Assembly: GCA_001970955.1 (NCBI GenBank)
Contig: MPUH01000069.1
Location: 58,022 to 122,021, forward strand
Length of the DNA: 64,000 nucleotides
Direction: 5' to 3'
Source: Stentor coeruleus
Taxonomy: Eukaryota > Ciliophora > Heterotrichea > Heterotrichida > Stentoridae
Positions 51,724 to 61,189 of the stretch are shown here, one piece after another. The stretch's first letter is position 1; each line of letters opens with the position of its first letter. The notes under the pieces were generated by a model. That model saw only the letters and a list, made by a program, of their open reading frames with translations. It was not told the origin of the DNA and ran no database searches. The position numbers and the translations under genes are program-made.

Positions 51724-52840
51724 ATTTTAGTATAATCATAATTATTTATCTTTGTATATTTTTAAAGGAGGCTGGTTAAGTAATTTGAAAAAAATCAATA
51801 AGAACTAGAGTAATAACTAGAACTCAGATAAAAAAAATAACTAAGAAAATAACTAAGTAAATAACTGTTAACTTTTATACTTACTATCAGATAAAATTGA
51901 AATTTTCTTGTAAAATAGGTGTCAAATTATAATAATAATTCATATATATTTAAAAATAAAGGTAGTATGTTTTAAGGGAGAACATAAATTATTATATTTT
52001 ATGATTTGTATAGACTAAAATCATTTGAAATACGTATATTAGGTATTTTGTATACAAAAATCAAAAGTTTAATAAAACTCATAGCTATATGGTATAATTA
52101 ATACATTTTTATATTAATAATTAACCTTAAACTGATCTATTCATATTCAATTCTAACAAATAGACTTAGAGCTTTAAGGATTTAAGCTAGAATAATATAT
52201 AGTCTTAAGATTTTATGAATTTATATTTATGTATATAGAGAGAAAGGATAGGTAATTTAGGTAACCATTGCAATAATACTTATCTAAGATGGGTCAGATG
52301 TTTTCGGATTATAGATTTTATATAGTTTAAGGAAAAAACTATTTGCGAAGAGTATCTACTGCAAGTGAATTTTTGATACTCATAAAAAGAATTTATATAT
52401 TTACTATTTATCTACTAGTTTTAATAAAAGTGTTAATTTTATTAAAGATATTTTCTTAAGATCAATGCACTATATTCTCTGATAAATACCCTATAATTCA
52501 TACAAGAAACTAATTTAAAATTACTTAAGCTATAAAAAATACATAAATTTTAATCAATCGATTAATTTATTACACCAACATAACATTTTCATTTAAAATA
52601 CACACAATTATAAAATACTTCATAAATTATTAATACAACGATTACTAAGCCTATCATTCTAAGTAATTCTACTGTTTATCTAATCCTAAAATACTTCATA
52701 AGCAGTAAAATGCAATATTAAACTCAATATCCATATATTTTCATATAGACTTTATATTGCATTCATAAAATTCGCGTGCTTTCTTTTTTATGCAAATTTT
52801 TTTTACCTATAAATAAATATAGACAATTTTATATATAAAT
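51724..52840. other. Divergent intergenic region, no gene seen
   Basis: About 1.1 kb of AT-rich DNA between divergent genes. No coding frame or RNA gene is seen. Confidence 0.5.
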
Positions 52841-55156
52841 ATGGAATGCGATTATTTACATAAACCGTGCAATCAAGCTATAAATAAGAGCTCTACAAAC
52901 AAAAAAAGTCAAACAAAAATTGATAATTCCATTTGGAAAATGCCTAACGAATCTCAAAATCATAAAAGCAACGAAATCCAAAATCTAAACCAAAGTTTCA
53001 ATATACCTCAGCAGTCTATAATTAATAAAAACAATAACTTTATTATTCAAAAGCCTTTGATTATTACATCAGATTCTTATACAATTTTTTCAGCATATTT
53101 TATAAAATTCACTGAAAAAATAAGCAAATTAATAATAACATTTGTTTTAGAGTCTCTAAGTAATTCTGATACTAAAATTATTTTGGATTATTTTTTTAAG
53201 GATTCTAAACATAGAATTTTCAAATATCATAAGGAAAATGAAATATGTGTTTTATTATATAGTGAAAATCCTAATTTTATAATGAAAAAAATTCTAGATG
53301 AATTAATGGTAAAATTTATAAATCCTTTGAAAAATCTTCAAATTTCTATTGCAGAAGTTGTGTTAAGTGGAATTCGTAAAATGGGATTTAGAAATACAAA
53401 AAAGAATGAAAGTGATAATAAGATAACATACTTATTTGCTATTAATGATAATGGAAATGATTGTGATAAAGAATGGGGGACTTTTCCTGTGTTGTTGTCG
53501 GTAAGTAAAAACATTATTGAGCTCAGTATTATCTTTGCAGTAAATTCAAAGCCGGGGATTATAACAGGAGAGCAGTTGAGAAAATCGCTTGATTTTACTA
53601 AAAGAGTTAATAAAACTCTAAACAATTTTTCTTTTATATACGATCACAAAAAGGGTTTTTTTTTGTTTAAAACATCTACTTATGCTTTATTCCCACCTTG
53701 CAGCAACTATAATCTGCCACAGATTTTAACAAGCGAAGCAGTAAACTTATATACATCTTATGCTTATGGTTTATACTGTTTATACTCTGAAATCTCTTCA
53801 AACTCTCAAATTGAATCACAAAATTACGAAATATCTCAAATAAAAAATCCCCCTCAACATTCAGTAAAATCCTTATTATCTGCATGTAAACAAAGAGCTA
53901 AAAAGCCTTTAATACTTTTTTCTTTATTATCTGATAATGATTTTAATACAGACTCACAAATTTTTAAACTTGATTCTAAACTATTACATAAAGAAATTAA
54001 CATAATCAAATTTCTTAAAACAGATGAACTATTAAACAATGTATTCCAAGCTGGAAAAATTTTCTTAAATAATAATGGAATTATAACTTACCCAAAGTTT
54101 ATATTTGAAAATAATTTTTGTATAAAAAAACTATCGATATTGTTAAGAGAAAATCCAAGGTATTATGAAAAACTGATAAATATTGGAGAAAAACTTTTAA
54201 TGGGTAAATTAAGTTTTGATTTTAAAAAGTTTATTGATAATTTTTTAGTTTTCAAAGGGAAGATTTATTATAGTTTTGAGTCTCCTTTGCATGATTTATT
54301 TGATAATTTGAAGAATGTTGAGATTAATGAGAAGAGTATTGATTTGTTTAAGTATTTTTTACAATTGCTTGAAGGGAACTTGAAAAATAATATGTGGAAT
54401 GTTGAAGATTTGTATCTGACTGGGATTAAAAATGATGAAGTGCAAGGTGGGGTTATTAAGGATTATTATGGGATAAAAATTAAGAAAGAAAGTATTGTTC
54501 TTCCTACAAAAAATAAACATGAAAGCAAGTCTGAGTTATTAGATGATAGGATATTTAAGCTACAAAAAAATTTAACAGCAGTAAGATATAGAATGAACCA
54601 ATCTTATTTTAATGAATATGTTTGTTCATATCTTGGTCTTATAGATGATACCACAATTGCAATGATAGACACTGACCAATTAACAATTGAAGAAAGTGTC
54701 GAAATTAAAAAAAACAATATAGAAGAAGACAAGCGTACAATTTTGAGTGAGAGTAAAGAAATTGCTAAAAAAAGTATTGCGGACTATCTTTCATTTGAAA
54801 AAAAAATAAAATCTAGGAATCTCAGACTTCCTTCTTATATACCAACTAAAGTTTTAATCAGAAATTCTCAATTAAGGCTTCAAATCTTAAACAAGATATC
54901 TGAAAATACACTTTTCCATATTATCCCAATAAAAGAATTGTATATGTGCCATAATGAACATAATTATTTTTATAAAAAAGATAATGAAGATTGCAAATAT
55001 AATGAAAATTACTCATCGAGAAATTCGTTTTATAAAAATATTGCTTACAATTTTATATCATATAAAGAAGAAGGGACTATGGATCAAATTGAAAATATTG
55101 ACAAAGAAATACTTTCTATATTAAAAAATTGTCGTAAAGAACTTCATATTGAATAA
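52841..55156 (+). CDS. Large orphan protein
   Basis: A 771-aa ORF from ATG 52841 (MECDYLHKPCNQ) to TAA, very Lys-, Asn- and Ile-rich. Residues 1-70 are Asn/Gln/Lys-rich and disordered. The rest looks globular and mixed, with blocks such as EWGTFPVLLSVSKNIIELSI, GKIFLNNNGIITYPKF and CHNEHNYFYKKDNEDCKYNE (possible zinc ligands near residue 725). No coiled coil, membrane segment or known domain is recognised. It lies between the Cys-rich pair and the CNOT4-like gene, both on the other strand. It is real as judged by length, but no function can be given. Confidence 0.65.
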   Translation: MECDYLHKPCNQAINKSSTNKKSQTKIDNSIWKMPNESQNHKSNEIQNLNQSFNIPQQSIINKNNNFIIQKPLIITSDSYTIFSAYFIKFTEKISKLIITFVLESLSNSDTKIILDYFFKDSKHRIFKYHKENEICVLLYSENPNFIMKKILDELMVKFINPLKNLQISIAEVVLSGIRKMGFRNTKKNESDNKITYLFAINDNGNDCDKEWGTFPVLLSVSKNIIELSIIFAVNSKPGIITGEQLRKSLDFTKRVNKTLNNFSFIYDHKKGFFLFKTSTYALFPPCSNYNLPQILTSEAVNLYTSYAYGLYCLYSEISSNSQIESQNYEISQIKNPPQHSVKSLLSACKQRAKKPLILFSLLSDNDFNTDSQIFKLDSKLLHKEINIIKFLKTDELLNNVFQAGKIFLNNNGIITYPKFIFENNFCIKKLSILLRENPRYYEKLINIGEKLLMGKLSFDFKKFIDNFLVFKGKIYYSFESPLHDLFDNLKNVEINEKSIDLFKYFLQLLEGNLKNNMWNVEDLYLTGIKNDEVQGGVIKDYYGIKIKKESIVLPTKNKHESKSELLDDRIFKLQKNLTAVRYRMNQSYFNEYVCSYLGLIDDTTIAMIDTDQLTIEESVEIKKNNIEEDKRTILSESKEIAKKSIADYLSFEKKIKSRNLRLPSYIPTKVLIRNSQLRLQILNKISENTLFHIIPIKELYMCHNEHNYFYKKDNEDCKYNENYSSRNSFYKNIAYNFISYKEEGTMDQIENIDKEILSILKNCRKELHIE

Positions 55157-55774
55157 TCAAGATAACTTACAGCCATAGTTTTATTAGAAATACTATTAAA
55201 GAATTGATAAAAGTTGATTAGTTCAAAGTCTAATTTTTGAAATTCTTTAAAATTAAGCTATCTTTTAATATAATAATATTTATGGACATAAATATGATTA
55301 TTTATTTAGATATTCTTATAATAATATAGCATTGGATACACATACTATTACATTATAATCTGTATAAAACTTAATATCTATACAAATATTTATATTTTCA
55401 TATCTTTCAACATTTATAATTTCTATCTATAAAATCATAACAAATTTCTCAATATTATTCAATCAAAAAATCACTTAATCATTAATCTTTTTCTCACATA
55501 ATCAAAAAACTTAAAATTATTATCGAAAAATGCTAAGCTACAAATTCTAACTAAATCCCTATCTATTCATCAACAAAAATTCTCATAATTCGTCACAATC
55601 TCATAATATAGCAACTTTTTTTATATATCAAAATTGAATATCAACTAAATTATTTCATATACCAAAACTAAATATTTCTTTAAATCAATTCCCATTTACT
55701 TAATTTACTTACACAAAAAATAATTGTTTTATCAAAATTATTATAACTTTTTTTTATCTTAAAATAGTCATACT
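55157..55774. other. Intergenic, no gene seen
   Basis: AT-rich DNA after the orphan gene, C-rich in its second half. Nothing supportable. Confidence 0.5.
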
Positions 55775-55970
55775 TTAATAACTAACTTCTAAAATACTTT
55801 CTAAATGGCCATTGCATTTCGGGCATTTTTTACCTCTAAAATGTTGGGCATCTATCTTTACCTTCATATTTTGTGTTAAGCAAGTCTTATAAACTTCAAT
55901 ATGTCCACAAGGTAAGAACATATAACTTTTTTTCTCATGGCTATGATCTGATTTTTTGTAGCAAAAAACT
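55775..55970 (-). pseudogene. RING-like zinc-finger gene fragment
   Basis: The minus strand reads CYKKSDHSHEKKSYMFLPCG, then HIEVYKTCLTQNMKVKIDAQ, then HFRGKKCPKCNGHLES and a TAA stop at 55775-55777. LPCGH...C with a later CPKC is the second half of a RING-type or related zinc finger. A stop lies just upstream of CYKK and no start is present. A 16-nt GT...AG stretch upstream (GTGTTTATTACTTAAG) could be an intron, but I cannot extend the frame convincingly. It lies downstream of a CNOT4-like gene that lacks its RING, which may be chance. Confidence 0.42.
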
Positions 55971-56436
55971 TAAGTAATAAACACTCTATGATAAAAAATA
56001 AAATATGTATATAATTAGCACAAAGTTAGAATTTGTATTCTTATAATTAAAAATAATACGTACTTTACGGAAATGTTCTAAATAAGAAAAGGTATAAAGG
56101 TTTTATTATTAAAAAATACAATTTTTACCTATTTATTTAAATAAAAATAGCCTACCTTATATAAAACCCTTCTCCCACACGAGTATCTTTATTTTCACTA
56201 TAAAATGAATCTTTAAATCACCAAGTCTTAAAAACATAAAAAAACTAACCCCAACAACCAAATCCAACCTAAAAACCCCCAATTATCATCTAAAATCATA
56301 TATTTCACAAAAATCCTCATCTCCCAATCATCAACAATATCTCATCAAATACCTTCAACCTTTATTTTCTAAAACCAATCCTAAAGTTTAAATCCAAAAA
56401 AGAACTTAATATAATAATTAATCCTAAAGGTTAGAT
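55971..56436. other. Intergenic, C-rich 3' flank
   Basis: Plus strand C-rich from about 56170, as downstream of other minus-strand genes. No gene is seen apart from possible missing parts of the RING-like fragment. Confidence 0.5.
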
Positions 56437-57384
56437 CTATGTTTTTTTCGTAACTATAACATTTGACTGAGTGTCAACATCAAGTTTAACTTCCATAACA
56501 TCAATACACCATTTAAGTGGACTTTGTGGGTCCATAATTTCTTCAATCTCTCTAGCAGGTAATACTTGTACATCTTTACAAGGAGACATTGCTATAAGCC
56601 TTAATCTATTTATACACACAGGGACTTCTACAGGTTTTTCATCACAATCCATAATAAAAGGATATCTGCTTGTACTGAAGTTATCCCTAGAATAAATCCT
56701 TGTCCTTTGTGGAGGACTTGAATTAAATTCAACTATTTCCGATATGGCCCGTTCACGAACAATATGAAATTCTGGAAGTTTTGAAGGTGGGATAGGACTT
56801 TCTATACGAACTTTAAGCTTATCAAGTATTGAATCTTGAGGTTGGATGTGTTTTGTATTAGCCATATCTTCACGGAAAATAGTGTCTGCATTTGATGCTA
56901 GAGAATGCAAAAAAACACATTCATTTTTAGGACATCTTGAGTTTTTAAGGAAATATGAGCAGTATTTAGTAGTTCCATAAGTGACTGAAAGTTTTTTGCC
57001 GTCAAGAATAAAATCTTGACATGCTCTGATACAAACAGCAGCCTCTTCTTCATTTGAGTATGTTAAATATGCACCATAAGTAAGATCAAGGTTACTTTGG
57101 TGACCAGGGCTTACATGGATTTTGACTATTTTCCCATATTTTCCGAAGTAAAGTGGGCTTAATAGTATGCTTTCTTCAGATGCAGTAGAAGGAAGGTTAA
57201 TTATATATACCAGAGTTCTTTGAATAATACGAGCATCTTCAAGACGTTTCTGGGAAGAAGTTTGTGTGTCGATTGGTTTAGGTCTTGACTGGACGATAAA
57301 TGGAGAGCTTGGGGCAGAGATATTCCGAGATTTAGGCAAAGGTGAATTTTGCTTGTCTTTGTGTGCATGTTTAGGTAAGTGCAT
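56437..57384 (-). CDS. CNOT4-like RRM and C3H zinc-finger protein without RING
   Basis: A 315-aa protein. Residues 50-138 match the CNOT4 RRM, from ARIIQRTLVYIINLPSTASE through LYFGKYGKIVKI to GAYLTYSNEEEAAVCI. Next is the CNOT4 hallmark GTTKYCSYFLKNSRCPKNEC then VFLH (residues 137-160), with zinc ligands Cys142, Cys151, Cys156 and His160. CNOT4/Not4 is an E3 ligase of the CCR4-NOT complex, and normally has an N-terminal RING of about 50 residues. Here the N-terminus is a Ser/Pro-rich stretch, so ligase activity is not expected unless a 5' exon is missing. I found no 15-nt intron upstream that supplies one. RNA binding remains likely. Ends in TAG. Confidence 0.88.
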   Translation of the reverse strand: MHLPKHAHKDKQNSPLPKSRNISAPSSPFIVQSRPKPIDTQTSSQKRLEDARIIQRTLVYIINLPSTASEESILLSPLYFGKYGKIVKIHVSPGHQSNLDLTYGAYLTYSNEEEAAVCIRACQDFILDGKKLSVTYGTTKYCSYFLKNSRCPKNECVFLHSLASNADTIFREDMANTKHIQPQDSILDKLKVRIESPIPPSKLPEFHIVRERAISEIVEFNSSPPQRTRIYSRDNFSTSRYPFIMDCDEKPVEVPVCINRLRLIAMSPCKDVQVLPAREIEEIMDPQSPLKWCIDVMEVKLDVDTQSNVIVTKKT

Positions 57385-58465
57385 ATATTACTATTGTTTA
57401 AATTGGGGATTTTAGGTTAGTTTAATGTAGAAATTTATAGTTTGATGAAAATAATTAGGAGGATTAGGTAGTAAGGGTTTAATGATAAGGATTTGATATG
57501 GGTAAAATAATTTGATAGTAGGATTTTTTGAGAGTAGATATTAGTAGTTATTGAAGTTATATTTAGATTATTAGGGGAGTATTGATTTTACTTGCAGAAT
57601 TGAGATGATTATGATTAATTATGTTGTTAGTATTTAAGAAAGAGATTTTTTTATACAAATTATAGCTGAATATTGTTTCTTAATATTTTCCCAGAAATCA
57701 CTCATATATTATTTTCAGAGTAATAGCAAAACTCCTCATAACTCATTTGATTTACTATATTAAAATCATATAATTTCCTAAAATTACTCAAAATATAGCC
57801 AAATATAAAATTTTCAAAAATGCCCTAAACATTCTATCATATCATAACAAAATATTCCTACGCACACTAAATCTTTACTATAATCAAAATATAAAAATCC
57901 TATTCCTTAACACCCAATTTATAGTCCCAAGTATTTATATCCCAAAAATTATTCATAGTAATAATCTTGATAAATCCAAGACCAAAATATCTTATAGAGT
58001 GTAACTAAAAACACATCAAATCAAGTTTATTTATACAAACCCAAGTCATTGAGAAAAAAAAGCCCTTTTGCCCATCAATACAAAAGCCTTATATCAAAAT
58101 TCTCAAAAATCCTTGAAACTTTCCCTTCCTATCCCATCAATAACCGCAAAACTCCACATCCTCCCAAACTTAAAACCCAACAAACACTCACATAATTAAA
58201 ACCTTCTATCTACATCCTTATCTCTAATAACTAATAAAATTCATTAACCCTCCACATACACTCTCTAATCCCATTTACCATCCTTAACATACCTCAAATA
58301 ATATTAAAAACACTCTTAAATAACATCCCATATCTAATAATTGATACACTCACATTTCCTTCTCAACAATCAAACATTCTTATTCTATTTCTTTCATATA
58401 ATCACCAAGTCCCTTAACCAAACTGCAAAGTTTACGCGAGAAATTTTCGTCCATATAAAAAAACA
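57385..58465. other. Divergent intergenic region with a clear skew switch
   Basis: About 1.1 kb between divergent genes. The left part (to about 57620) is G-rich on the plus strand and the right part (from about 57700) is C- and A-rich. Each half is therefore C-rich on the coding strand of its gene. No gene is seen. Confidence 0.6.
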
Positions 58466-59260
58466 ATGGCAAGAGGTCCAAAGAAGCATCTTAAACGAGT
58501 TAATGCTCCTCACCACTGGATGCTTGGCAAAATGGGAGGAACATGGGCTCCAAGACCTTCAACTGGGCCACACAAAAGACGAGAATGTTTACCTTTGCTT
58601 ATATGCTTAAGAAACAGATTGAGATATGCTTTGTCTAAGAGAGAGGCTATGATGATTATGCATGAAAAAGGAGGCCATGTACGTGTTGACGGTAAGCCAA
58701 GAACTGACCCGAAATTCCCTGCTGGTTTCCAAGATGTCATCTCAATCACAACCACAAACGAACATTTCAGATTACTTTATGATGTCAAAGGTCGTTTTGT
58801 TATGCACCCAGTTGATGCTGATGAAGCCAAATACAAGCTTTGCAAGGTAAAAAGAAGATTGGTGGCTCCAAACCATGTTCCTTATATTGTCACTCATGAT
58901 GGAAGGACTATTCGTTATCCACATCCTGATATCAAAGTTAATGACTCAGTCAAGTTAGACTTTTCTAAAAATGAGATTGTGGACTTTGTGAGATTTGAGT
59001 CTGGGAACTTAATTATGATATCTGGTGGTAAAAATACTGGAAGAGTCGGGGTTATTAGTCATACTGAGAAACATGATGGTGGATTTGATATTGTACATGT
59101 GAGGGATACACATGGACACACTTTTGCCACTAGGCAGATAAACGCCTTTGTTGTTGGAAAAGGAAAAAAGTCACTTATTACCTTACCTAAGGGAGATGGT
59201 GTCAAAGAAACTATTTTGGAAGAACAAGCAAGAAGATTCCCTGATGCGGTTTCTCAGTAA
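58466..59260 (+). CDS. RPS4: Ribosomal protein eS4
   Basis: A 264-aa protein, matching the usual 263-aa length. It starts [20 protein letters not shown] and continues [20 protein letters not shown], a family hallmark. The S4-like RNA-binding region (about 42-105), a central domain and a C-terminal KOW motif ([12 protein letters not shown], residues about 178-190) follow. The end, [20 protein letters not shown], is also typical. eS4 is part of the body of the 40S subunit. The upstream plus-strand sequence is strongly C-rich, and the gene has no intron. Ends in TAA. Confidence 0.98.
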   Translation: MARGPKKHLKRVNAPHHWMLGKMGGTWAPRPSTGPHKRRECLPLLICLRNRLRYALSKREAMMIMHEKGGHVRVDGKPRTDPKFPAGFQDVISITTTNEHFRLLYDVKGRFVMHPVDADEAKYKLCKVKRRLVAPNHVPYIVTHDGRTIRYPHPDIKVNDSVKLDFSKNEIVDFVRFESGNLIMISGGKNTGRVGVISHTEKHDGGFDIVHVRDTHGHTFATRQINAFVVGKGKKSLITLPKGDGVKETILEEQARRFPDAVSQ

Positions 59261-59668
59261 CTTAGTATTCCTAAATATGGATTCTCCTAAAATGTTGGAG
59301 TTTGGGGGAGGATTTTTAATTTATGAAAGTGGGATGATAGGTTTATGATCAAATTTAACAGGAGTTTTATGTTTTATGAAAAGAATAATATAGTTTGAAA
59401 AGATTATAAATAGCGTGATTTGTGAGAAATGAATATAATTATTTGTTTTTGATAAAAAATCATAAAAATAAGAGTTTTTTTGTATTGCTTTTACCACTCA
59501 AAATTTTATAAAAAAAAACAACAACAACAATCAATCATTAAATTATTTTATAAAATACCTTTATCTATATTAACTTTCAAAAATGCAATCCTATTAACAC
59601 TCATACAAAATATAATAATCACTACATTAATTTAAGCTAATAGTCAATAGAATTATTACTAAAAGCTA
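59261..59668. other. Intergenic, no gene seen
   Basis: G-rich at left (3' flank of eS4) and C/A-rich at right. No coding frame or RNA gene is seen. Confidence 0.5.
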
Positions 59669-60592
59669 ATGAGAAGGAATATATCCAAAACCTCAAGAGC
59701 TAATTCTTCAAAAAAAGGTTCTTCAGCATATGAAAGAATTCTCTCAGAATCTAGTTTAAAAAACATTTCCCTTCCTGGCTTTTTACGTAATTCTAGTCCA
59801 ACCTTTCTAAGAATCATAGACGTGCCCCCAAGTCCTAGAAGTGCTCCTCTAAAGCCTAAAATCCTCCAAAAGTATTCAAAACACTCAAGACAAGATTCAG
59901 ACTGGGACAATTTTGAAGAATTTAGCAGATTTATTGATAATGAAATCACTAACAAAGTTATCCTAAGAATACACGGCCATGATATAACAACCCAAGAACT
60001 CAAAGATTTAAAAGGAACTAATGAATTATCACGTAACATAATAGACTGTGCATTAAGTGTTATAAAGAAAAAAAATAGAGAATTTACTCAAAAATGTGAA
60101 GAATATCCTAGGGTACTCATAGGAAAAACTAGTTTTACAGAAAAGCTATTTAGTGGACAATCAATAGCTTCTCGTTCAAATGTTTTGAAATATGAGTAAA
60201 TTATATCTAGGTATGTGTTATTCCCTGTTGTAAAAAAAGTTAGTGAAATTTTGGTTTGGGGTTTAATATGTTTAGATAATAAAGAAGTGAAGATATGCTT
60301 TTATAATCCAAAACATTTAGATAACTCACAAGAGCTTTTTGACTATGTGAAAAAATTCGTAGAGTACCAGCTGAATTTTGAAGGTAAAGATATTAATAAG
60401 ACTTATTATAAGCATTTATCTTGTAGAGAAGTAAGAGAACTTGAACCGATTAATGAAAATGATTCTGGGGTTTTTATGTTGATTCAAGCTTTAACATTAG
60501 CCACAGGGAAAAATGATGAGATTCTTACGACAATGCTTAGTGAATATAGGACTCAAATTCTTATAATGCTTTATAACTACGGAAGGATGTAG
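59669..60592 (+). CDS. ULP1/SENP-fold protein lacking the catalytic triad, one 15-nt intron
   Basis: Splicing a 15-nt intron (60196-60210) joins two ORFs into a 302-aa protein. Residues 1-75 are basic and disordered. From about residue 98 the order of motifs follows the ULP1 peptidase: LRIHGHDITTQELKDL, NIIDCALSVIKKKNREFT (the LNDEVIN region), VLFPVVKKVSEILVWGLICL (the IPIN...HW region), FYNPKHL (the YDS region) and PINENDSGVFMLIQAL (the QQxNGxDCGVF region). The catalytic His, Asp and Cys positions are Val190, Asn208 and Ser261, so hydrolysis is not expected. A role as a SUMO/ubiquitin-like binder is inferred. Family by motif order; confidence moderate. Ends in TAG. Confidence 0.7.
60196..60210 (+). 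other. 15-nt spliceosomal intron in ULP1-like gene
   Basis: It reads GTAAATTATATCTAG between GA and G of a Glu codon. Retention gives an in-frame TAA. Splicing joins NVLKYE to YVLFPVVKK. Position 10 is A. Confidence 0.9.
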
Positions 60593-60772
60593 AATAGCTA
60601 ATAAAAAAAAAAAAAAACCCTTTATCACATTTAAAGATAACAAACCCAATTGGTTTTTTATTATATTTTCTCAAAAACTATTCGAAAAATCATAAACTTT
60701 CATTATTTTTATACAATCACAAGTTTATAAACTTAAAAAAATAGTCCTCAAAGCGAATTTCTAATAAAAAAT

Positions 60773-61189
60773 ATGCTGCGACTTGTTAAATACGCTATAC
60801 CATTTCGCAGGTATCATGAGAAAGTCATCGAGTACTATGAAAACCCAAAAAATGCAGGGTCTTTCGACAAAAATGACAAATCCGTTGGCACAGGCATTGT
60901 AGGAGCTCCAGCTTGTGGAGATGTGATGAAGTTGCAAATCAAAGTCAAAGATGGAAAAATTCAAGAAGCTGTATTTAAAACTTTTGGCTGTGCTTCAGCT
61001 ATTGCCAGCAGTTCATATGCTACTGAATGGATTACTGGGTTAACTTTAGATGAAGCTATAAACCTTAAAAATACTGATATCGCGAAATACCTTCAACTTC
61101 CTCCTATAAAGCTTCACTGCTCAATGCTGGCTGAAGATGCTGTTAAAGCTGCAGTAAGGGATTTTCAAAAAAAGGATGAGAAAAAATAA
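60773..61189 (+). CDS. ISCU: Mitochondrial iron-sulfur cluster scaffold ISCU
   Basis: A 138-aa protein. The N-terminal MLRLVKYAIPFRRYH is Arg-rich and amphipathic, suiting a mitochondrial targeting peptide. The IscU core follows: YYENPKNAGSFDKND, GIVGAPACGDVMKLQIKV, FKTFGCASAIASSSYATEWI and the chaperone-binding loop LPPIKLHCSMLAEDA. Cluster ligands are Cys48, Cys73 and Cys116, with His115. It receives sulfur from NFS1 and hands [2Fe-2S] clusters on through HSC20/HSP70. The Met-Leu-Ala after Cys116 is conserved. No intron. Ends in TAA. Confidence 0.98.
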   Translation: MLRLVKYAIPFRRYHEKVIEYYENPKNAGSFDKNDKSVGTGIVGAPACGDVMKLQIKVKDGKIQEAVFKTFGCASAIASSSYATEWITGLTLDEAINLKNTDIAKYLQLPPIKLHCSMLAEDAVKAAVRDFQKKDEKK

